Assembly: GCF_037201805.1 (NCBI RefSeq)
Contig: NZ_CP147404.1
Location: 1,264,001-1,328,000 of the forward strand
Reading direction: 5' to 3'
From: Bacillus sp. FJAT-52991
GTDB taxonomy: Bacteria > Bacillota > Bacilli > Bacillales > Domibacillaceae
DNA: 64,000 nt
Part shown: positions 37,160 to 47,344 of the stretch, one piece after another
Layout of the letters: each line of letters opens with the position of its first letter
Numbering within the stretch: position 1 is the first letter of the stretch
The notes under the pieces: generated by a model
Seen by the model: only the letters and a program-made list of their open reading frames with translations
What the model was told of the DNA's origin: nothing
Databases searched by the model: none
Translations under genes and position numbers: made by a program

Positions 37160-39049
37160 TTGAATATTGAGCTAATTGCAGCGAATAAAAGTCTAGTTGG
37201 TAAAGAAAAGTCTTTGCAATTAAGTGAAGGGCAAATTTTTTCGGGAAAAGTGGTGAAAATTCTTTCAAACGACATGGCAGAGGTTATGGTGGGGTCTAAC
37301 AAGCTGATAGCCAAGCTAGAGACACCGCTACAAGCAGGAGAACGTTATTGGTTTAATGTCACCTCTGTAGAAAATGGTCTTGAGCTAAAGGTAGTGGCCG
37401 ACTCTGGTTCATTGAGAGGTAATGTACAGCAAATGGCTGAATCGATTTTAAAACAGCTGATGCTGCCACCGACGAAAGAAAACAAGGCTTTTGTACAAAT
37501 GATGATTAAAGAAGGTTTGCCACTGACGAAAGATATGGTGACGAAGGTAGGAGAATGGTTTGCAAAGTCAGGCATTAACGAAGGGATTCAAGCGATTAAA
37601 GCGATGATTGATCGTTCATTGCCGTTTACAAAAGATGTCTTTCAAGCATTGGTAACTGCACAATCACCAGTCAGTTTCGGCAAGTTAGCGGAACAGTTAG
37701 CAATAAACTTGCAAAATTTCACTGATCCACCTGAGTCCGCTGTACAGTTATTAAGAACGATCAAGGAATGGCAGCAACCAGTAACAACACGTACGGTTCA
37801 ACAGGCGTTGACGTCTTTAATAGAAATGGCCACTCAACCAAATCAGTCGAGCAGCGAAAGAAATGTGGCTCTCCATACATTAAAATCATTAGGGCTTGTA
37901 CCGAATTCAGCGTCAACCATACATGAGGCTTTAGAAGCAATTATTCAGCAATGGAAGGTCAATGATACAAAGGCATCGGACATGAGTGGGAATACCCAGA
38001 AGCTACCGATTCATGCAGCAATCAATGAATTGCAAGCTGCTGTCACTCAAATGCTCACGGAGGCTAATAGTCAAGCGATTGAAAGATTGAGGCAGGCACT
38101 GTTGAATGTATCTCAGCAAGCCGCTGTTCCGCAAGACATTGTTGATGAGATTGACTTACTCTTATCGGCTTTAAAAGAAAATAAACGGCCCCAAGAACAA
38201 CTTCCAGCCATTTTTAAACTAGCAACGAAGCTTATGACATTCAATGAAAATCAGTTAGAAGCGGTGAAGGGGTTAGCTCTTTTTTTAAATCAAAGAGAGG
38301 AGACAGTCATTCAAAATTTTCGACAAGAAGCGGCGAATATTGTAGTGAAACCACAAGTATCACTTACTCCAGAAGAAGCATTGTTTCAACAATTACATTC
38401 ATCGGTCGACAATGAAGCAAGACTTCAAATGATGGGAAAAGAGGCCTATGCTTTAATAAAAGAGGCTTTTACCTCTTTAGGGGTCGATTTAGAGGCGAGA
38501 CTTGGATCGAAAAGCACGGGAGAAATGAATGTAGAGCAAATGATGAAGACACAACTATTAAAGTTGTTAGGAGAGGAAATGCCATTATCGATAAGAGACC
38601 TCGCTGAGAAAATGATTGGTCGAATAAATGCTCAACATATTTTATCGGCTGAAAACGGTCCGCTTCAACAACTGATTATGCAAATTCCCTTAAACTTATT
38701 TGGATTTCAAACAGATTTAACTTTGCAATGGTCAGGAAGGAAAAAGGAAAATGGCCAACTGGATGCCGACTATTGCCGAGTGCTATTTTACTTAAATCTT
38801 GAACATTTACAGGAAACAGTGATTGATATGCAAGTGCAAAACCGAATCATTAGTTTGCAAATTTTTAATGATACTCCTGGAATTCAAACCCTGGCTGCTC
38901 CAATGTTACCCGCTTTAAAAGCAGGGGTGGAAACAAAAGGGTATCAACTATCAACTGTTCAGTTTAAACAACCTGAGGAAAAGAAGGTGATACCTTTCGT
39001 TCAAGCTATGAATGAGCAAGCATATGCAGGAGTGGATATTCGAATATGA
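37160..39049 (+). CDS. ylqG: YlqG-like protein with FliK-type C-terminus
   Basis: A 629-residue protein of no established function. The N-terminal 80 residues look like a beta-rich domain (LSEGQIFSGKVVKILSNDMA, GERYWFNVTSVENGLELKVV). The long middle, about 90-500, is helical and rich in Q, A and T. The C-terminal region, near residues 520-610, with LTLQWSGRKKENGQ, CRVLFYLNLEHLQETVIDM and VETKGYQLSTVQF, resembles the flagellar hook-length control domain of FliK. The TTG start at 37160 has AGGAGGGGC upstream. It overlaps ylqH by four bases. The FliK resemblance is my reading and needs a profile search. Confidence 0.8.
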   Translation: MNIELIAANKSLVGKEKSLQLSEGQIFSGKVVKILSNDMAEVMVGSNKLIAKLETPLQAGERYWFNVTSVENGLELKVVADSGSLRGNVQQMAESILKQLMLPPTKENKAFVQMMIKEGLPLTKDMVTKVGEWFAKSGINEGIQAIKAMIDRSLPFTKDVFQALVTAQSPVSFGKLAEQLAINLQNFTDPPESAVQLLRTIKEWQQPVTTRTVQQALTSLIEMATQPNQSSSERNVALHTLKSLGLVPNSASTIHEALEAIIQQWKVNDTKASDMSGNTQKLPIHAAINELQAAVTQMLTEANSQAIERLRQALLNVSQQAAVPQDIVDEIDLLLSALKENKRPQEQLPAIFKLATKLMTFNENQLEAVKGLALFLNQREETVIQNFRQEAANIVVKPQVSLTPEEALFQQLHSSVDNEARLQMMGKEAYALIKEAFTSLGVDLEARLGSKSTGEMNVEQMMKTQLLKLLGEEMPLSIRDLAEKMIGRINAQHILSAENGPLQQLIMQIPLNLFGFQTDLTLQWSGRKKENGQLDADYCRVLFYLNLEHLQETVIDMQVQNRIISLQIFNDTPGIQTLAAPMLPALKAGVETKGYQLSTVQFKQPEEKKVIPFVQAMNEQAYAGVDIRI

Positions 39050-39315
39050 AAAAAGAAGAAAAAAGAATGCAAGCGGCCGCTTTATCTTATCAACCAGGGC
39101 AACAGGCTCCAACGCTGTTAGCGAAAGGAAAAGGAAAAATCGCTGAAAATATTATTCTTAAAGCTAAAGAGCATAATATTCCGATTCAGGAAGATCCGAG
39201 CCTCGTTGAAATTTTAGGTAAACTTGAGATCAATGAGTCGATTCCTGAGGAATTATATCAAGCGGTGGCAGAAGTATTTGCCTTTATTTATCGATTGGAT
39301 CAGCAGAAAAAATAA
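39046..39315 (+). CDS. ylqH: FlhB C-terminal-like protein YlqH
   Basis: An 89-residue soluble protein matching only the cytoplasmic C-terminal domain of FlhB/YscU export-gate proteins: AALSYQPGQQAPTLLAKGKGKIAENI, then PIQEDPSLVEILGKLEINESIPEELYQAVAEVFAFIYRL. The four-residue autocleavage motif NPTH and the membrane part of FlhB are absent. Its upstream neighbour has a FliK-like C-terminus, and FliK and FlhB interact in flagellar assembly. The start overlaps ylqG (ATGA). Function is unknown; homologs are annotated as EscU/YscU/HrcU-type proteins. Confidence 0.85.
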   Translation: MKKEEKRMQAAALSYQPGQQAPTLLAKGKGKIAENIILKAKEHNIPIQEDPSLVEILGKLEINESIPEELYQAVAEVFAFIYRLDQQKK

Positions 39316-39442
39316 CAAAAAATAGGTGTAAACTTTTCAATCTGGGACAACATAAATAAGGGCTGCGTTACTTGCGCTTTATGGTTCTAGAAAAATTCAA
39401 AAACAATGAAATAATTAAGAAAACATTAAAAATTGGGACTAC

Positions 39443-39457
39443 GAACAAAATATGTTC
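39443..39457 (+). promoter_or_regulatory. Palindrome upstream of the sucCD promoter, possible operator
   Basis: GAACA at 39443-39447 and TGTTC at 39453-39457 form a perfect inverted repeat with a 5-base centre, six bases upstream of the predicted -35. No regulator can be assigned. Confidence 0.35.
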
Positions 39458-39463
39458 AAATTG

Positions 39464-39492
39464 TAGACATAAATACAGACTTTATATACAAT
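39464..39492 (+). promoter_or_regulatory. Promoter of sucCD
   Basis: TAGACA at 39464-39469, a 17-base spacer and TACAAT at 39487-39492, 44 bases before the sucC start. Confidence 0.7.
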
Positions 39493-39535
39493 GAAAGCGC
39501 AGTCTACTTTTTTTGAGATTGATAGGAGGATCAGT

Positions 39536-40699
39536 ATGAATATCCATGAGTATCAAGGTAAGGAAATCCTCAGAAGTTACGGGGTAGCCGTTCCAAACGG
39601 TAAAGTTGCTTTCTCTGTTGAAGAGGCAGTTCAAGCAGCGAAAGAATTAGGCACAGAAATTTGTGTAGTTAAAGCACAAATTCATGCAGGTGGCCGCGGT
39701 AAAGCAGGCGGAGTAAAAGTAGCAAAAAATATTGAAGAAGTGCGTACATATGCAGAAGAAATTCTAGGTAAGACGCTTATCACGCATCAAAACGGTCCAG
39801 ACGGAACAGAAGTAAAACGCTTACTAATTGAAGAAGGCTGTGATATCCAAAAGGAATATTACATCGGTCTTGTTCTTGATCGTGCGACTTCAAGAGTTGT
39901 ATTAATGGCTTCTGAAGAAGGCGGAACGGAAATTGAAGAAGTAGCAGCGGCTACTCCTGAGAAAATTTTCAAAGAAGTAATTGATCCAGTAACAGGATTA
40001 ATGCCATATCAAGCACGTCGTATTGCGTTCAACATTAACATTCCGGCGAAGCTTGTTAACAAAGCAGTGAAATTCATGATGGGTCTTTACACAGCATTCG
40101 TTGAAAAAGACGCTTCAATCGCTGAAATTAACCCGTTAGTAGTTACAGGTGACGGCAACGTGATGGCGTTAGATGCGAAATGGAACTTTGATTCCAATGC
40201 ATTATACCGTCATAAAGATATTTTAGACTATCGTGATTTAGCAGAAGAAGATCCAAAAGAAATCGAAGCATCTAAATACGACTTAAGCTATATCTCTCTT
40301 GATGGTAACATCGGTTGTATGGTTAACGGTGCAGGTCTTGCGATGGCAACGATGGACATCATTAAGCATTACGGTGGAGACCCGGCTAACTTCCTTGATG
40401 TTGGGGGCGGCGCAACAGCTGAAAAGGTAACAGAAGCATTCAAAATCATTCTTTCTGACCAAAACGTTAAAGGAATTTTCGTTAACATTTTCGGTGGAAT
40501 TATGAAATGTGACGTTATCGCAACTGGTGTTGTCGAAGCGGCTAAGCAAGTAGGTCTTTCTGTGCCATTAGTCGTACGTTTAGAAGGTACAAACGTTGAC
40601 TTAGGAAAACAAATTTTGAGTGAATCTGACATCAACATTGTGGCTGCTGAGTCTATGGCTGATGGCGCACAAAAAATCGTTGAGCTTGTTGGCAAATAA
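39536..40699 (+). CDS. sucC: Succinyl-CoA synthetase beta subunit
   Basis: A 387-residue subunit of the TCA-cycle enzyme that makes ATP or GTP from succinyl-CoA. The ATP-grasp N-terminus reads [17 protein letters not shown], followed by [15 protein letters not shown]. The C-terminal CoA-ligase region has [27 protein letters not shown] and [14 protein letters not shown] 39536 is preceded by ATAGGAGGATC; a 15-residue longer frame overlaps the promoter and is rejected. sucD follows after 36 bases. Confidence 0.97.
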   Translation: MNIHEYQGKEILRSYGVAVPNGKVAFSVEEAVQAAKELGTEICVVKAQIHAGGRGKAGGVKVAKNIEEVRTYAEEILGKTLITHQNGPDGTEVKRLLIEEGCDIQKEYYIGLVLDRATSRVVLMASEEGGTEIEEVAAATPEKIFKEVIDPVTGLMPYQARRIAFNINIPAKLVNKAVKFMMGLYTAFVEKDASIAEINPLVVTGDGNVMALDAKWNFDSNALYRHKDILDYRDLAEEDPKEIEASKYDLSYISLDGNIGCMVNGAGLAMATMDIIKHYGGDPANFLDVGGGATAEKVTEAFKIILSDQNVKGIFVNIFGGIMKCDVIATGVVEAAKQVGLSVPLVVRLEGTNVDLGKQILSESDINIVAAESMADGAQKIVELVGK

Positions 40700-40735
40700 T
40701 TTCGGAGAGTTGACAATAGAAAGGCAGGTATAGGC

Positions 40736-41638
40736 ATGAGTGTATTTATTAATAAAGATACGAAAGTAATCGTTCAAGGTATTACTGGTTCTACTGCTCT
40801 TTTCCATACAAAGCAAATGCTTGAGTACGGTACGAAAATCGTTGGTGGAGTAACACCTGGTAAAGGTGGAACAGAAGTAGAGGGAGTTCCTGTATTCAAT
40901 ACAGTAGAAGATGCTGTGAAAGCGACTGGAGCAAACGCTTCTGTCATTTACGTTCCAGCTCCATTTGCTGCAGATGCGATCGTTGAAGCAGTAGACGCTG
41001 AACTTGATTTAGTTATTTGTATTACAGAACATATCCCAGTTCTTGATATGGTGAAAGTAAAACGCTATATGCAAGATAAGAAAACTCGCTTAGTTGGACC
41101 AAACTGCCCAGGTGTGATTACACCAGGAGAATGTAAAATTGGTATCATGCCTGGTTACATTCATACAAAAGGTCATGTTGGCGTTGTTTCCCGTTCTGGT
41201 ACGTTAACTTACGAAGCGGTTCATCAATTATCACAAGCTGGTATCGGTCAAACAACAGCTGTTGGAATCGGTGGAGACCCTGTAAATGGAACGGATTTCA
41301 TTGATGTATTAAAAGCATTCAATGAAGACCCAGAAACAAAAGCGGTAATCATGATCGGTGAAATCGGCGGAACAGCTGAAGAAGAAGCAGCATTATGGGT
41401 GAAAGAAAACATGACGAAGCCAGTTGTTGGCTTTATCGGTGGACGTACAGCACCTCCAGGAAAACGCATGGGCCATGCTGGTGCGATCATCTCTGGCGGA
41501 AAAGGTACAGCTGACGAAAAAATCCGTGTAATGAACGAGTGCGGCATTAAAGTAGCTGAAACACCATCTGTTATGGGTGAAACGTTAATCGAAGTTATTA
41601 AAGAAAAAGGTATTTATGACGAGTGTAAAACTCATTAA
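40736..41638 (+). CDS. sucD: Succinyl-CoA synthetase alpha subunit
   Basis: A 300-residue subunit that binds CoA and carries the phosphohistidine. It starts [22 protein letters not shown], includes [20 protein letters not shown] and [11 protein letters not shown], and has the active-site histidine in [18 protein letters not shown] near residue 247. Length equals the B. subtilis protein. It forms an operon with sucC, and a strong hairpin follows. Confidence 0.97.
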   Translation: MSVFINKDTKVIVQGITGSTALFHTKQMLEYGTKIVGGVTPGKGGTEVEGVPVFNTVEDAVKATGANASVIYVPAPFAADAIVEAVDAELDLVICITEHIPVLDMVKVKRYMQDKKTRLVGPNCPGVITPGECKIGIMPGYIHTKGHVGVVSRSGTLTYEAVHQLSQAGIGQTTAVGIGGDPVNGTDFIDVLKAFNEDPETKAVIMIGEIGGTAEEEAALWVKENMTKPVVGFIGGRTAPPGKRMGHAGAIISGGKGTADEKIRVMNECGIKVAETPSVMGETLIEVIKEKGIYDECKTH

Positions 41639-41654
41639 TTAAACACAGTAGATC

Positions 41655-41690
41655 GCAGCCTCATGTAGTCTAACATGAGGCTGCTTCTAC
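41655..41690 (+). terminator. Terminator hairpin after sucD
   Basis: A perfect 12-bp stem: GCAGCCTCATGT at 41655-41666 with ACATGAGGCTGC at 41673-41684. The following tract TTCTACTATT is only moderately T-rich. Confidence 0.75.
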
Positions 41691-41714
41691 TATTATAAAA
41701 AGGGGGAATTCGTT

Positions 41715-42590
41715 CTGGATCTGTTAACAAAAAAGCTGATTCACTTACAGCATTGTCCATCGGTTGGTTGGAAATCGATTTATTTATTATTAACGAAAGA
41801 CCCAACTTTAGAAGGTTTGTATAATTATTCATCCTCCTATTATTCTTCCTTATTAAACATCTCAAGCTCTCAATCCTCTCAGATTATTAAACACTTACAA
41901 CAACCTATTGAGCCTACTCTCCAAATATATGAATCAAAAAATATATCTTTTATTCCTCTATATAGTGAGAAATATCCTGAACTTTTATTACAGCTTCCAC
42001 AGCCTCCTTGGGGTTTGTACGCATTAGGAGACCTTTCTTTATTATCATCTGAACGGAAACTAGCAATTGTTGGGGCTAGGAAAGCTAATGAGTATGGAGT
42101 ACAGTCGATTCAATTACTCATGCCTAAACTAGTAGAACATAATTGTGTGATCGTTAGTGGTCTAGCAAAAGGAATAGATACATTTGCTCATCAAGAGGCC
42201 ATGAAGCTATCCGGTCGTACGATAGCTGTGATCGCTGGGGGATTTCATCATCTTTATCCAGCAGAAAATATTTCACTTGCCCGCGAAATGGCTAAATATC
42301 AACTCGTCTTATCCGAATATCCTCCAAATACCAGACCTGCAAAATGGCAATTTCCAGCAAGAAATCGAGTGATTAGCGGTCTTTCCCTTGGGACATTAGT
42401 CATACAAGCTGGGAAAAGAAGCGGATCTTTAATCACGGCGTATTGTGCTTTAGAACAAGGAAGAGAAGTGTTCTGTGTCCCTGGAAAAATCACTGATCCT
42501 CTATCAGAAGGGACCAATGATTTAATAAATGATGGAGCAAAACTAGTGAGAACGAGTGAAGATATTTTAAATGAAATCATTAAAAACTGA
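41715..42590 (+). CDS. dprA: DNA-processing protein DprA, probable CTG start
   Basis: A 291-residue protein that binds single-stranded DNA and loads RecA during transformation. The Rossmann-like core shows KLAIVGARKANEYG, CVIVSGLAKGID, IAVIAGGFHHLYPAEN, PARNRVISGLSLG and GSLITAYCALEQGREVFCVPG. The first in-frame TTG (41817) would remove about 34 conserved-looking residues (LIHLQHCPSVGWKSIYLLLT). The frame is open up to CTG 41715, which is 8 bases after AGGGGG, and no ATG, GTG or TTG lies between. The CTG start gives the usual length. A point-mutated ATG is the alternative. Confidence 0.85.
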   Translation: MDLLTKKLIHLQHCPSVGWKSIYLLLTKDPTLEGLYNYSSSYYSSLLNISSSQSSQIIKHLQQPIEPTLQIYESKNISFIPLYSEKYPELLLQLPQPPWGLYALGDLSLLSSERKLAIVGARKANEYGVQSIQLLMPKLVEHNCVIVSGLAKGIDTFAHQEAMKLSGRTIAVIAGGFHHLYPAENISLAREMAKYQLVLSEYPPNTRPAKWQFPARNRVISGLSLGTLVIQAGKRSGSLITAYCALEQGREVFCVPGKITDPLSEGTNDLINDGAKLVRTSEDILNEIIKN

Positions 42591-42779
42591 TGAAAATATA
42601 ATGAAGAAACTCGGTATGATCTCCCCTTTTTTTGATTCTTTTTGGAAAGTTTTTTAAAAAAAGGTTGCAATTCTTTGTAATCTGTATTAAATTTTGCAAA
42701 AGAATCATCATTTTTAACTATAAAGCAAATGAAATATTTATACAGGGAAAACGAAATAGAGAAAATAAACGTAAATTCA

Positions 42780-42806
42780 TTGACAATCCTCATTAAGACA
42801 GATAAT
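42780..42806 (+). promoter_or_regulatory. Candidate promoter of topA
   Basis: A perfect TTGACA at 42780-42785 with GATAAT at 42801-42806; the 15-base spacer is short. It lies 47 bases before topA. The rest of the AT-rich gap 42591-42779 holds nothing else I can name. Confidence 0.45.
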
Positions 42807-42853
42807 AATGTTTGTTACATCTATTTATTTTCACCTCTAGGGGAGGTTTAAGC

Positions 42854-44932
42854 ATGTCAGATTATTTAGTAATAGTAGAATCCCCTGCAAAAGCAAAAAC
42901 GATTGAACGTTATTTGGGGAAGAGATATAAAGTGAAAGCATCCATGGGCCATGTGCGTGATTTGCCAAAAAGTCAGATGGGTGTAGATGTAAACCATCAA
43001 TATGAACCAAAATATATAACGATTCGAGGGAAAGGCCCAGTTTTAAAAGAACTAAAGACAGCAGCGAAAAAGGCAAAGAAAATTTATCTTGCAGCGGACC
43101 CCGATAGAGAGGGAGAAGCGATTGCTTGGCATTTAGCACACAGTTTAAATCTCGATATTTCATCTGATTGTCGAGTGGTTTTTAATGAAATCACAAAAGA
43201 CGCAATTAAAGAATCTTTTAAACACCCAAGACCGATTAATATGGATCTTGTCGATGCTCAACAAGCACGAAGAATATTAGATCGGCTTGTTGGCTATAAT
43301 ATTAGCCCTCTTCTTTGGAAGAAAGTGAAGAAGGGTCTTAGTGCCGGAAGAGTGCAGTCTGTGGCATTAAGGTTAATTATCGATCGTGAAAAAGAGATCC
43401 AACACTTTCAACCAGAGGAATACTGGACCATTGATGCGAAATTCTTGAAAGACCAAGACACATTCCAGGCGACCTTTTATGGGAAAGCTGGAAAGAAAGT
43501 AGCGTTGAAATCAGAAGAAGAAGTGAAAGCGATCCTTTCGACGATTCAAGGTAATGAATTTCAGTTGGCAAGTGTGACGAAGAAAGAGCGAAAAAGAAAT
43601 CCAGCTCCGCCATTTACAACGTCATCTCTACAGCAGGAAGCGGCACGTAAATTGAATTTTAGAGCGAAAAAAACGATGATGCTTGCACAGCAATTGTATG
43701 AAGGGATCGATCTTGGAAAAGAAGGAACGGTTGGTTTAATTACGTACATGAGAACCGATTCAACGAGAATTTCTGAAGTGGCTCAAAAAGAAGCTTACGA
43801 CTATGTGAAGACAACTCACGGTGAAGAATTCACAACCAAGGGAGTAACAAAGAAAGATAAAAAACAATCGAATGCTCAAGATGCACATGAAGCCATTCGT
43901 CCTACTAGTATTTTAAAAGAACCGAACAGCTTAAAAAATTCTCTATCAAGAGATCAACTTCGTTTATACAAATTGATTTGGGAGCGATTCCTTGCTAGTC
44001 AAATGGCTCCTGCTATTATGGATACGGTAAGTGCAGATGTTGTCAATGGGGAAATAACATTTCGTGCAACCGGTTCCAAAATTAAATTTGCTGGGTTTAT
44101 GAAGGTATATGTAGAAGGGTCAGATGATGGACAAGAAGAGAAAGAGAAGCAATTGCCAAACTTAGAAGTAGGAGACAAAGTGAAGGCAGAAGACATTGAC
44201 CCGAAACAGCATTTCACGCAGCCACCACCGAGATATACAGAAGCTCGTCTTGTGAAAACACTCGAAGAACTTGGTATTGGTCGTCCATCTACTTTTGCAC
44301 CAACGCTAGATACGATTCAAAAGCGTGGCTATGTTTCGTTAGATAATAAACGCTTCATTCCGACAGAGCTAGGTGAAATTGTCCATGAATTAATGGTTGA
44401 GTTTTTCTCTGATATCATTGATGTAGAATTTACTGCAAAAATGGAAAGAGATCTCGATGGTGTAGAGGATGGACAAGTCGAATGGGTTCAAGTAATCGAT
44501 GAATTTTACAAAGGCTTTGAACAGCATTTAGTCAAAGCGGAAGCCGAGATGGAACAAGTAGAGATCAAAGATGAGCCAGCAGGTGAAGATTGTGAAAGTT
44601 GTGGTCATCCGATGGTCTTTAAAATGGGTCGATATGGGAAATTCATGGCTTGTTCCAATTTTCCTGATTGCCGAAACACAAAAGCCATTGTGAAAGAAAT
44701 CGGTGTTAAATGTCCGAAGTGTAGTGAAGGTAATATAATAGAAAGAAAAAGTAAGAAACGACGAATTTTTTACGGCTGCGATGGTTTTCCAGAATGTGAT
44801 TTTCTATCGTGGGATAAGCCAATTGAAAGAAAATGTCCGAAATGTGAACAACTATTAGTTGAAAAGAAGTTGAAAAAAGGTGTACAGATTCAATGTACCA
44901 GTTGTGATTATAAAGAGGAGCCACAGACATAA
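42854..44932 (+). CDS. topA: DNA topoisomerase I
   Basis: A 692-residue type IA topoisomerase relaxing negative supercoils. The TOPRIM domain starts [19 protein letters not shown] and holds [16 protein letters not shown] near residue 80. The active-site tyrosine is in [14 protein letters not shown] near 298. The C-terminus has three four-cysteine zinc ribbons beginning [22 protein letters not shown] and [13 protein letters not shown] 42854 follows GGGGAGGTTT; an in-frame extension of 14 residues has no ribosome site. It follows dprA, as in B. subtilis. Confidence 0.97.
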   Translation: MSDYLVIVESPAKAKTIERYLGKRYKVKASMGHVRDLPKSQMGVDVNHQYEPKYITIRGKGPVLKELKTAAKKAKKIYLAADPDREGEAIAWHLAHSLNLDISSDCRVVFNEITKDAIKESFKHPRPINMDLVDAQQARRILDRLVGYNISPLLWKKVKKGLSAGRVQSVALRLIIDREKEIQHFQPEEYWTIDAKFLKDQDTFQATFYGKAGKKVALKSEEEVKAILSTIQGNEFQLASVTKKERKRNPAPPFTTSSLQQEAARKLNFRAKKTMMLAQQLYEGIDLGKEGTVGLITYMRTDSTRISEVAQKEAYDYVKTTHGEEFTTKGVTKKDKKQSNAQDAHEAIRPTSILKEPNSLKNSLSRDQLRLYKLIWERFLASQMAPAIMDTVSADVVNGEITFRATGSKIKFAGFMKVYVEGSDDGQEEKEKQLPNLEVGDKVKAEDIDPKQHFTQPPPRYTEARLVKTLEELGIGRPSTFAPTLDTIQKRGYVSLDNKRFIPTELGEIVHELMVEFFSDIIDVEFTAKMERDLDGVEDGQVEWVQVIDEFYKGFEQHLVKAEAEMEQVEIKDEPAGEDCESCGHPMVFKMGRYGKFMACSNFPDCRNTKAIVKEIGVKCPKCSEGNIIERKSKKRRIFYGCDGFPECDFLSWDKPIERKCPKCEQLLVEKKLKKGVQIQCTSCDYKEEPQT

Positions 44933-44955
44933 AAGCGGGGAGAACCCGCTTTTTT
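44931..44955 (+). terminator. Terminator after topA
   Basis: AAAAGCGGG at 44931-44939 pairs with CCCGCTTTT at 44945-44953, with a continuing T run. Confidence 0.88.
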
Positions 44956-45059
44956 CTGTTTTTTTAGTATATAATGCTTTTTTTATAGGAACGACTGTTG
45001 TACAATGCTTTAGGGATATAATTGTACGTACCACTAATTGTTCAGGAGGTTGTATAAAT

Positions 45060-46364
45060 ATGGAGAAAACAGTTAACGTCATAGGTGCTGGTTTAGCAGG
45101 GAGTGAAGCGGCATTTCAAATAGCAGAAAGAGGAATCAAAGTACATTTATATGAAATGCGTCCCGTGAAGCAAACACCTGCTCACCATACGGATCAATTT
45201 GCCGAGTTAGTATGCAGTAATTCGTTGCGTGCGAATGGATTAACAAATGCCGTTGGTGTGTTAAAAGAAGAAATGAGAAAGTTAAATTCTGTTATTATCT
45301 CTGCTGCCGATGATTGTGCAGTGCCGGCAGGAGGAGCATTAGCTGTTGACCGACATGAGTTTGCGGCGAAAGTGACAGAACGAGTAAAGAATCATCCAAA
45401 TGTCACTGTGTTTCATGAAGAAGTAACGGAAATTCCTGAAGGTATTACCGTGATTGCTACTGGACCATTGACAAGTCCAGCGTTGTCTCAAAAGTTAAAG
45501 GAATTAACAGGTCAAGATTATTTGTATTTTTATGATGCAGCAGCTCCTATTATTGAAAAAGATAGCATAGATATGAATAAGGTGTATTTGAAATCTCGCT
45601 ATGATAAAGGTGAAGCGGCTTATTTAAACTGTCCGATGACAGAAGAAGAGTTTGATCGTTTTTACGAGGCGTTAATTTCAGCTGAAACCGTTCCTTTAAA
45701 AGAGTTTGAAAAGGAAATATTTTTTGAAGGTTGTATGCCGATTGAAGTTCTAGCTAAGCGTGGGAAGAAAACAATGCTGTTCGGACCGATGAAGCCTGTT
45801 GGTCTAGAAGATCCAAAAACAGGAAAGAGACCGTATGCTGTCGTGCAGTTAAGACAAGATGATGCGGCAGGAACTTTGTATAATATCGTTGGATTTCAAA
45901 CTCACTTAAAATGGGGTCCACAAAAAGAAGTAATGAGATTGATCCCAGGTCTTGAACAAGCAGAAATTATCCGTTACGGAGTGATGCACAGAAATACATT
46001 TATTAATTCACCGAAAGTGTTGAAGTCAACTTATCAATTAAAAGAACAGGATCGTCTATTGTTTGCTGGTCAGATGACCGGAGTTGAGGGGTATGTTGAA
46101 TCAGCAGCTAGTGGTTTAATGGCTGGGATGAACGCTGCGAGGTTAGCGAAGGGAGAAGACCCGTTGATTGCTCCTCCTGAAACAGCTATTGGTAGTATGG
46201 CTCGTTATATCACAACCGCTAATGAAAAGAATTTTCAACCGATGAACGCCAACTTTGGTTTATTCCCTGAACTTCCTGTCAAGATTAGGAATAAAAAAGA
46301 GCGCTATGAAGCGCACGCTACTCGAGCATTAGAAAAGATTCAAACTTTTGTGAAAAGTTTGTAA
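45060..46364 (+). CDS. trmFO: Folate-dependent tRNA U54 methyltransferase
   Basis: A 434-residue FAD enzyme that makes ribothymidine-54 in tRNA with methylene-tetrahydrofolate. The dinucleotide motif [21 protein letters not shown] is at the N-terminus. Further signatures are [18 protein letters not shown] (with a conserved cysteine), [14 protein letters not shown] and [27 protein letters not shown] 45060 has CAGGAGGTT 8 bases upstream; the frame is open another 60 codons upstream but only across the topA terminator. Known as gid in B. subtilis; xerC follows. Confidence 0.96.
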   Translation: MEKTVNVIGAGLAGSEAAFQIAERGIKVHLYEMRPVKQTPAHHTDQFAELVCSNSLRANGLTNAVGVLKEEMRKLNSVIISAADDCAVPAGGALAVDRHEFAAKVTERVKNHPNVTVFHEEVTEIPEGITVIATGPLTSPALSQKLKELTGQDYLYFYDAAAPIIEKDSIDMNKVYLKSRYDKGEAAYLNCPMTEEEFDRFYEALISAETVPLKEFEKEIFFEGCMPIEVLAKRGKKTMLFGPMKPVGLEDPKTGKRPYAVVQLRQDDAAGTLYNIVGFQTHLKWGPQKEVMRLIPGLEQAEIIRYGVMHRNTFINSPKVLKSTYQLKEQDRLLFAGQMTGVEGYVESAASGLMAGMNAARLAKGEDPLIAPPETAIGSMARYITTANEKNFQPMNANFGLFPELPVKIRNKKERYEAHATRALEKIQTFVKSL

Positions 46365-46424
46365 ACTTTATTGCGTGGGCTACAGTAGTATGATACTATT
46401 TAGTAGCCTTTATGGGGTGTGTTG

Positions 46425-47327
46425 ATGTCGAAGCTTTTCAATAATTATTTAAGGGATTTTATTGAATATTTGCGAATCGAGAAAAATTACTCTGCCTATA
46501 CAATAGATGGTTATAACCGAGATATTGAAGAATTCTTTTTGTTCATTAATGAACAAGGAACGGCCGCATTAGATCACATTGAATATTTTGATGTGCGTTT
46601 GTATTTGACCAGACTTTATGAAAAGCAGATGGCTAGGTCATCCATTGCTAGAAAAATTTCAAGCTTGCGAAGTTTTTTTCGCTATTTAGTTCGGGAAAAA
46701 GTGATTAAAGAAAATCCTTTCACTCTCGTTCAACAGGCAAAAGAGGCGAAGAAGTTACCTTCCTTTTTTTACGAGGAAGAAATGAAAGAGCTTTTTGCTG
46801 TATGTGAAGGAGAAAGCCCATTACAAATCCGTAATAAAGCATTGTTAGAACTTCTCTATGCAACGGGAATGCGCGTCAGCGAGTGTGCCGCTATCGAATT
46901 AAAGGATATTGATTTTGAGATGTCGGTCATCTTGGTTCACGGGAAAGGTCAAAAACAGCGTTATGTACCTTTTGGAAGCTTTGCTCATGAAGCACTAGAA
47001 AGATACATATCTGAACAAAGAGAAGAGTTAATGAAATCGGTCAAAAAACATGACTATTTATTTGTTAATCATAGAGGAACCCCATTGACACCAAGGGGAA
47101 TCCGCTATATATTAACGAAGCTTATTAGTGAGGCTTCGTTAACAGGAACGATCCATCCGCATATGCTGAGGCACACATTTGCTACTCATTTGTTAAATAA
47201 TGGAGCGGATATGAGAACCGTGCAGGAATTACTTGGTCATGCACATTTGTCTTCCACTCAAATTTATACACATATTACAAAAGAACATTTGCGTAAAACA
47301 TACTTATCACATCATCCGCGTGCCTAA
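46425..47327 (+). CDS. xerC: Site-specific tyrosine recombinase XerC (CodV)
   Basis: A 300-residue recombinase that acts with XerD at dif to resolve chromosome dimers. The N-terminal SAM-like DNA-binding domain has [19 protein letters not shown]. The catalytic residues are all visible: arginine in [11 protein letters not shown] near 149, lysine in [19 protein letters not shown] near 244, [14 protein letters not shown] with histidine and the nucleophile tyrosine near 281. ATG 46425 aligns with the family. It begins the xerC-hslV-hslU-codY cluster, formerly the codVWXY operon. Confidence 0.95.
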   Translation: MSKLFNNYLRDFIEYLRIEKNYSAYTIDGYNRDIEEFFLFINEQGTAALDHIEYFDVRLYLTRLYEKQMARSSIARKISSLRSFFRYLVREKVIKENPFTLVQQAKEAKKLPSFFYEEEMKELFAVCEGESPLQIRNKALLELLYATGMRVSECAAIELKDIDFEMSVILVHGKGQKQRYVPFGSFAHEALERYISEQREELMKSVKKHDYLFVNHRGTPLTPRGIRYILTKLISEASLTGTIHPHMLRHTFATHLLNNGADMRTVQELLGHAHLSSTQIYTHITKEHLRKTYLSHHPRA

Positions 47328-47344
47328 AGGAGGAGTCTAAAGAG

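Noticed and set aside
42299-42793. 164-codon minus-strand ORF opposite the end of dprA
   Set aside because: Mostly a mirror of the dprA frame plus AT-rich intergenic DNA; no ribosome site or recognisable motif.
44880-45059. 60-residue N-terminal extension of trmFO
   Set aside because: It reads through the topA terminator, and the strong ribosome site sits at the ATG 45060 that matches the family N-terminus.
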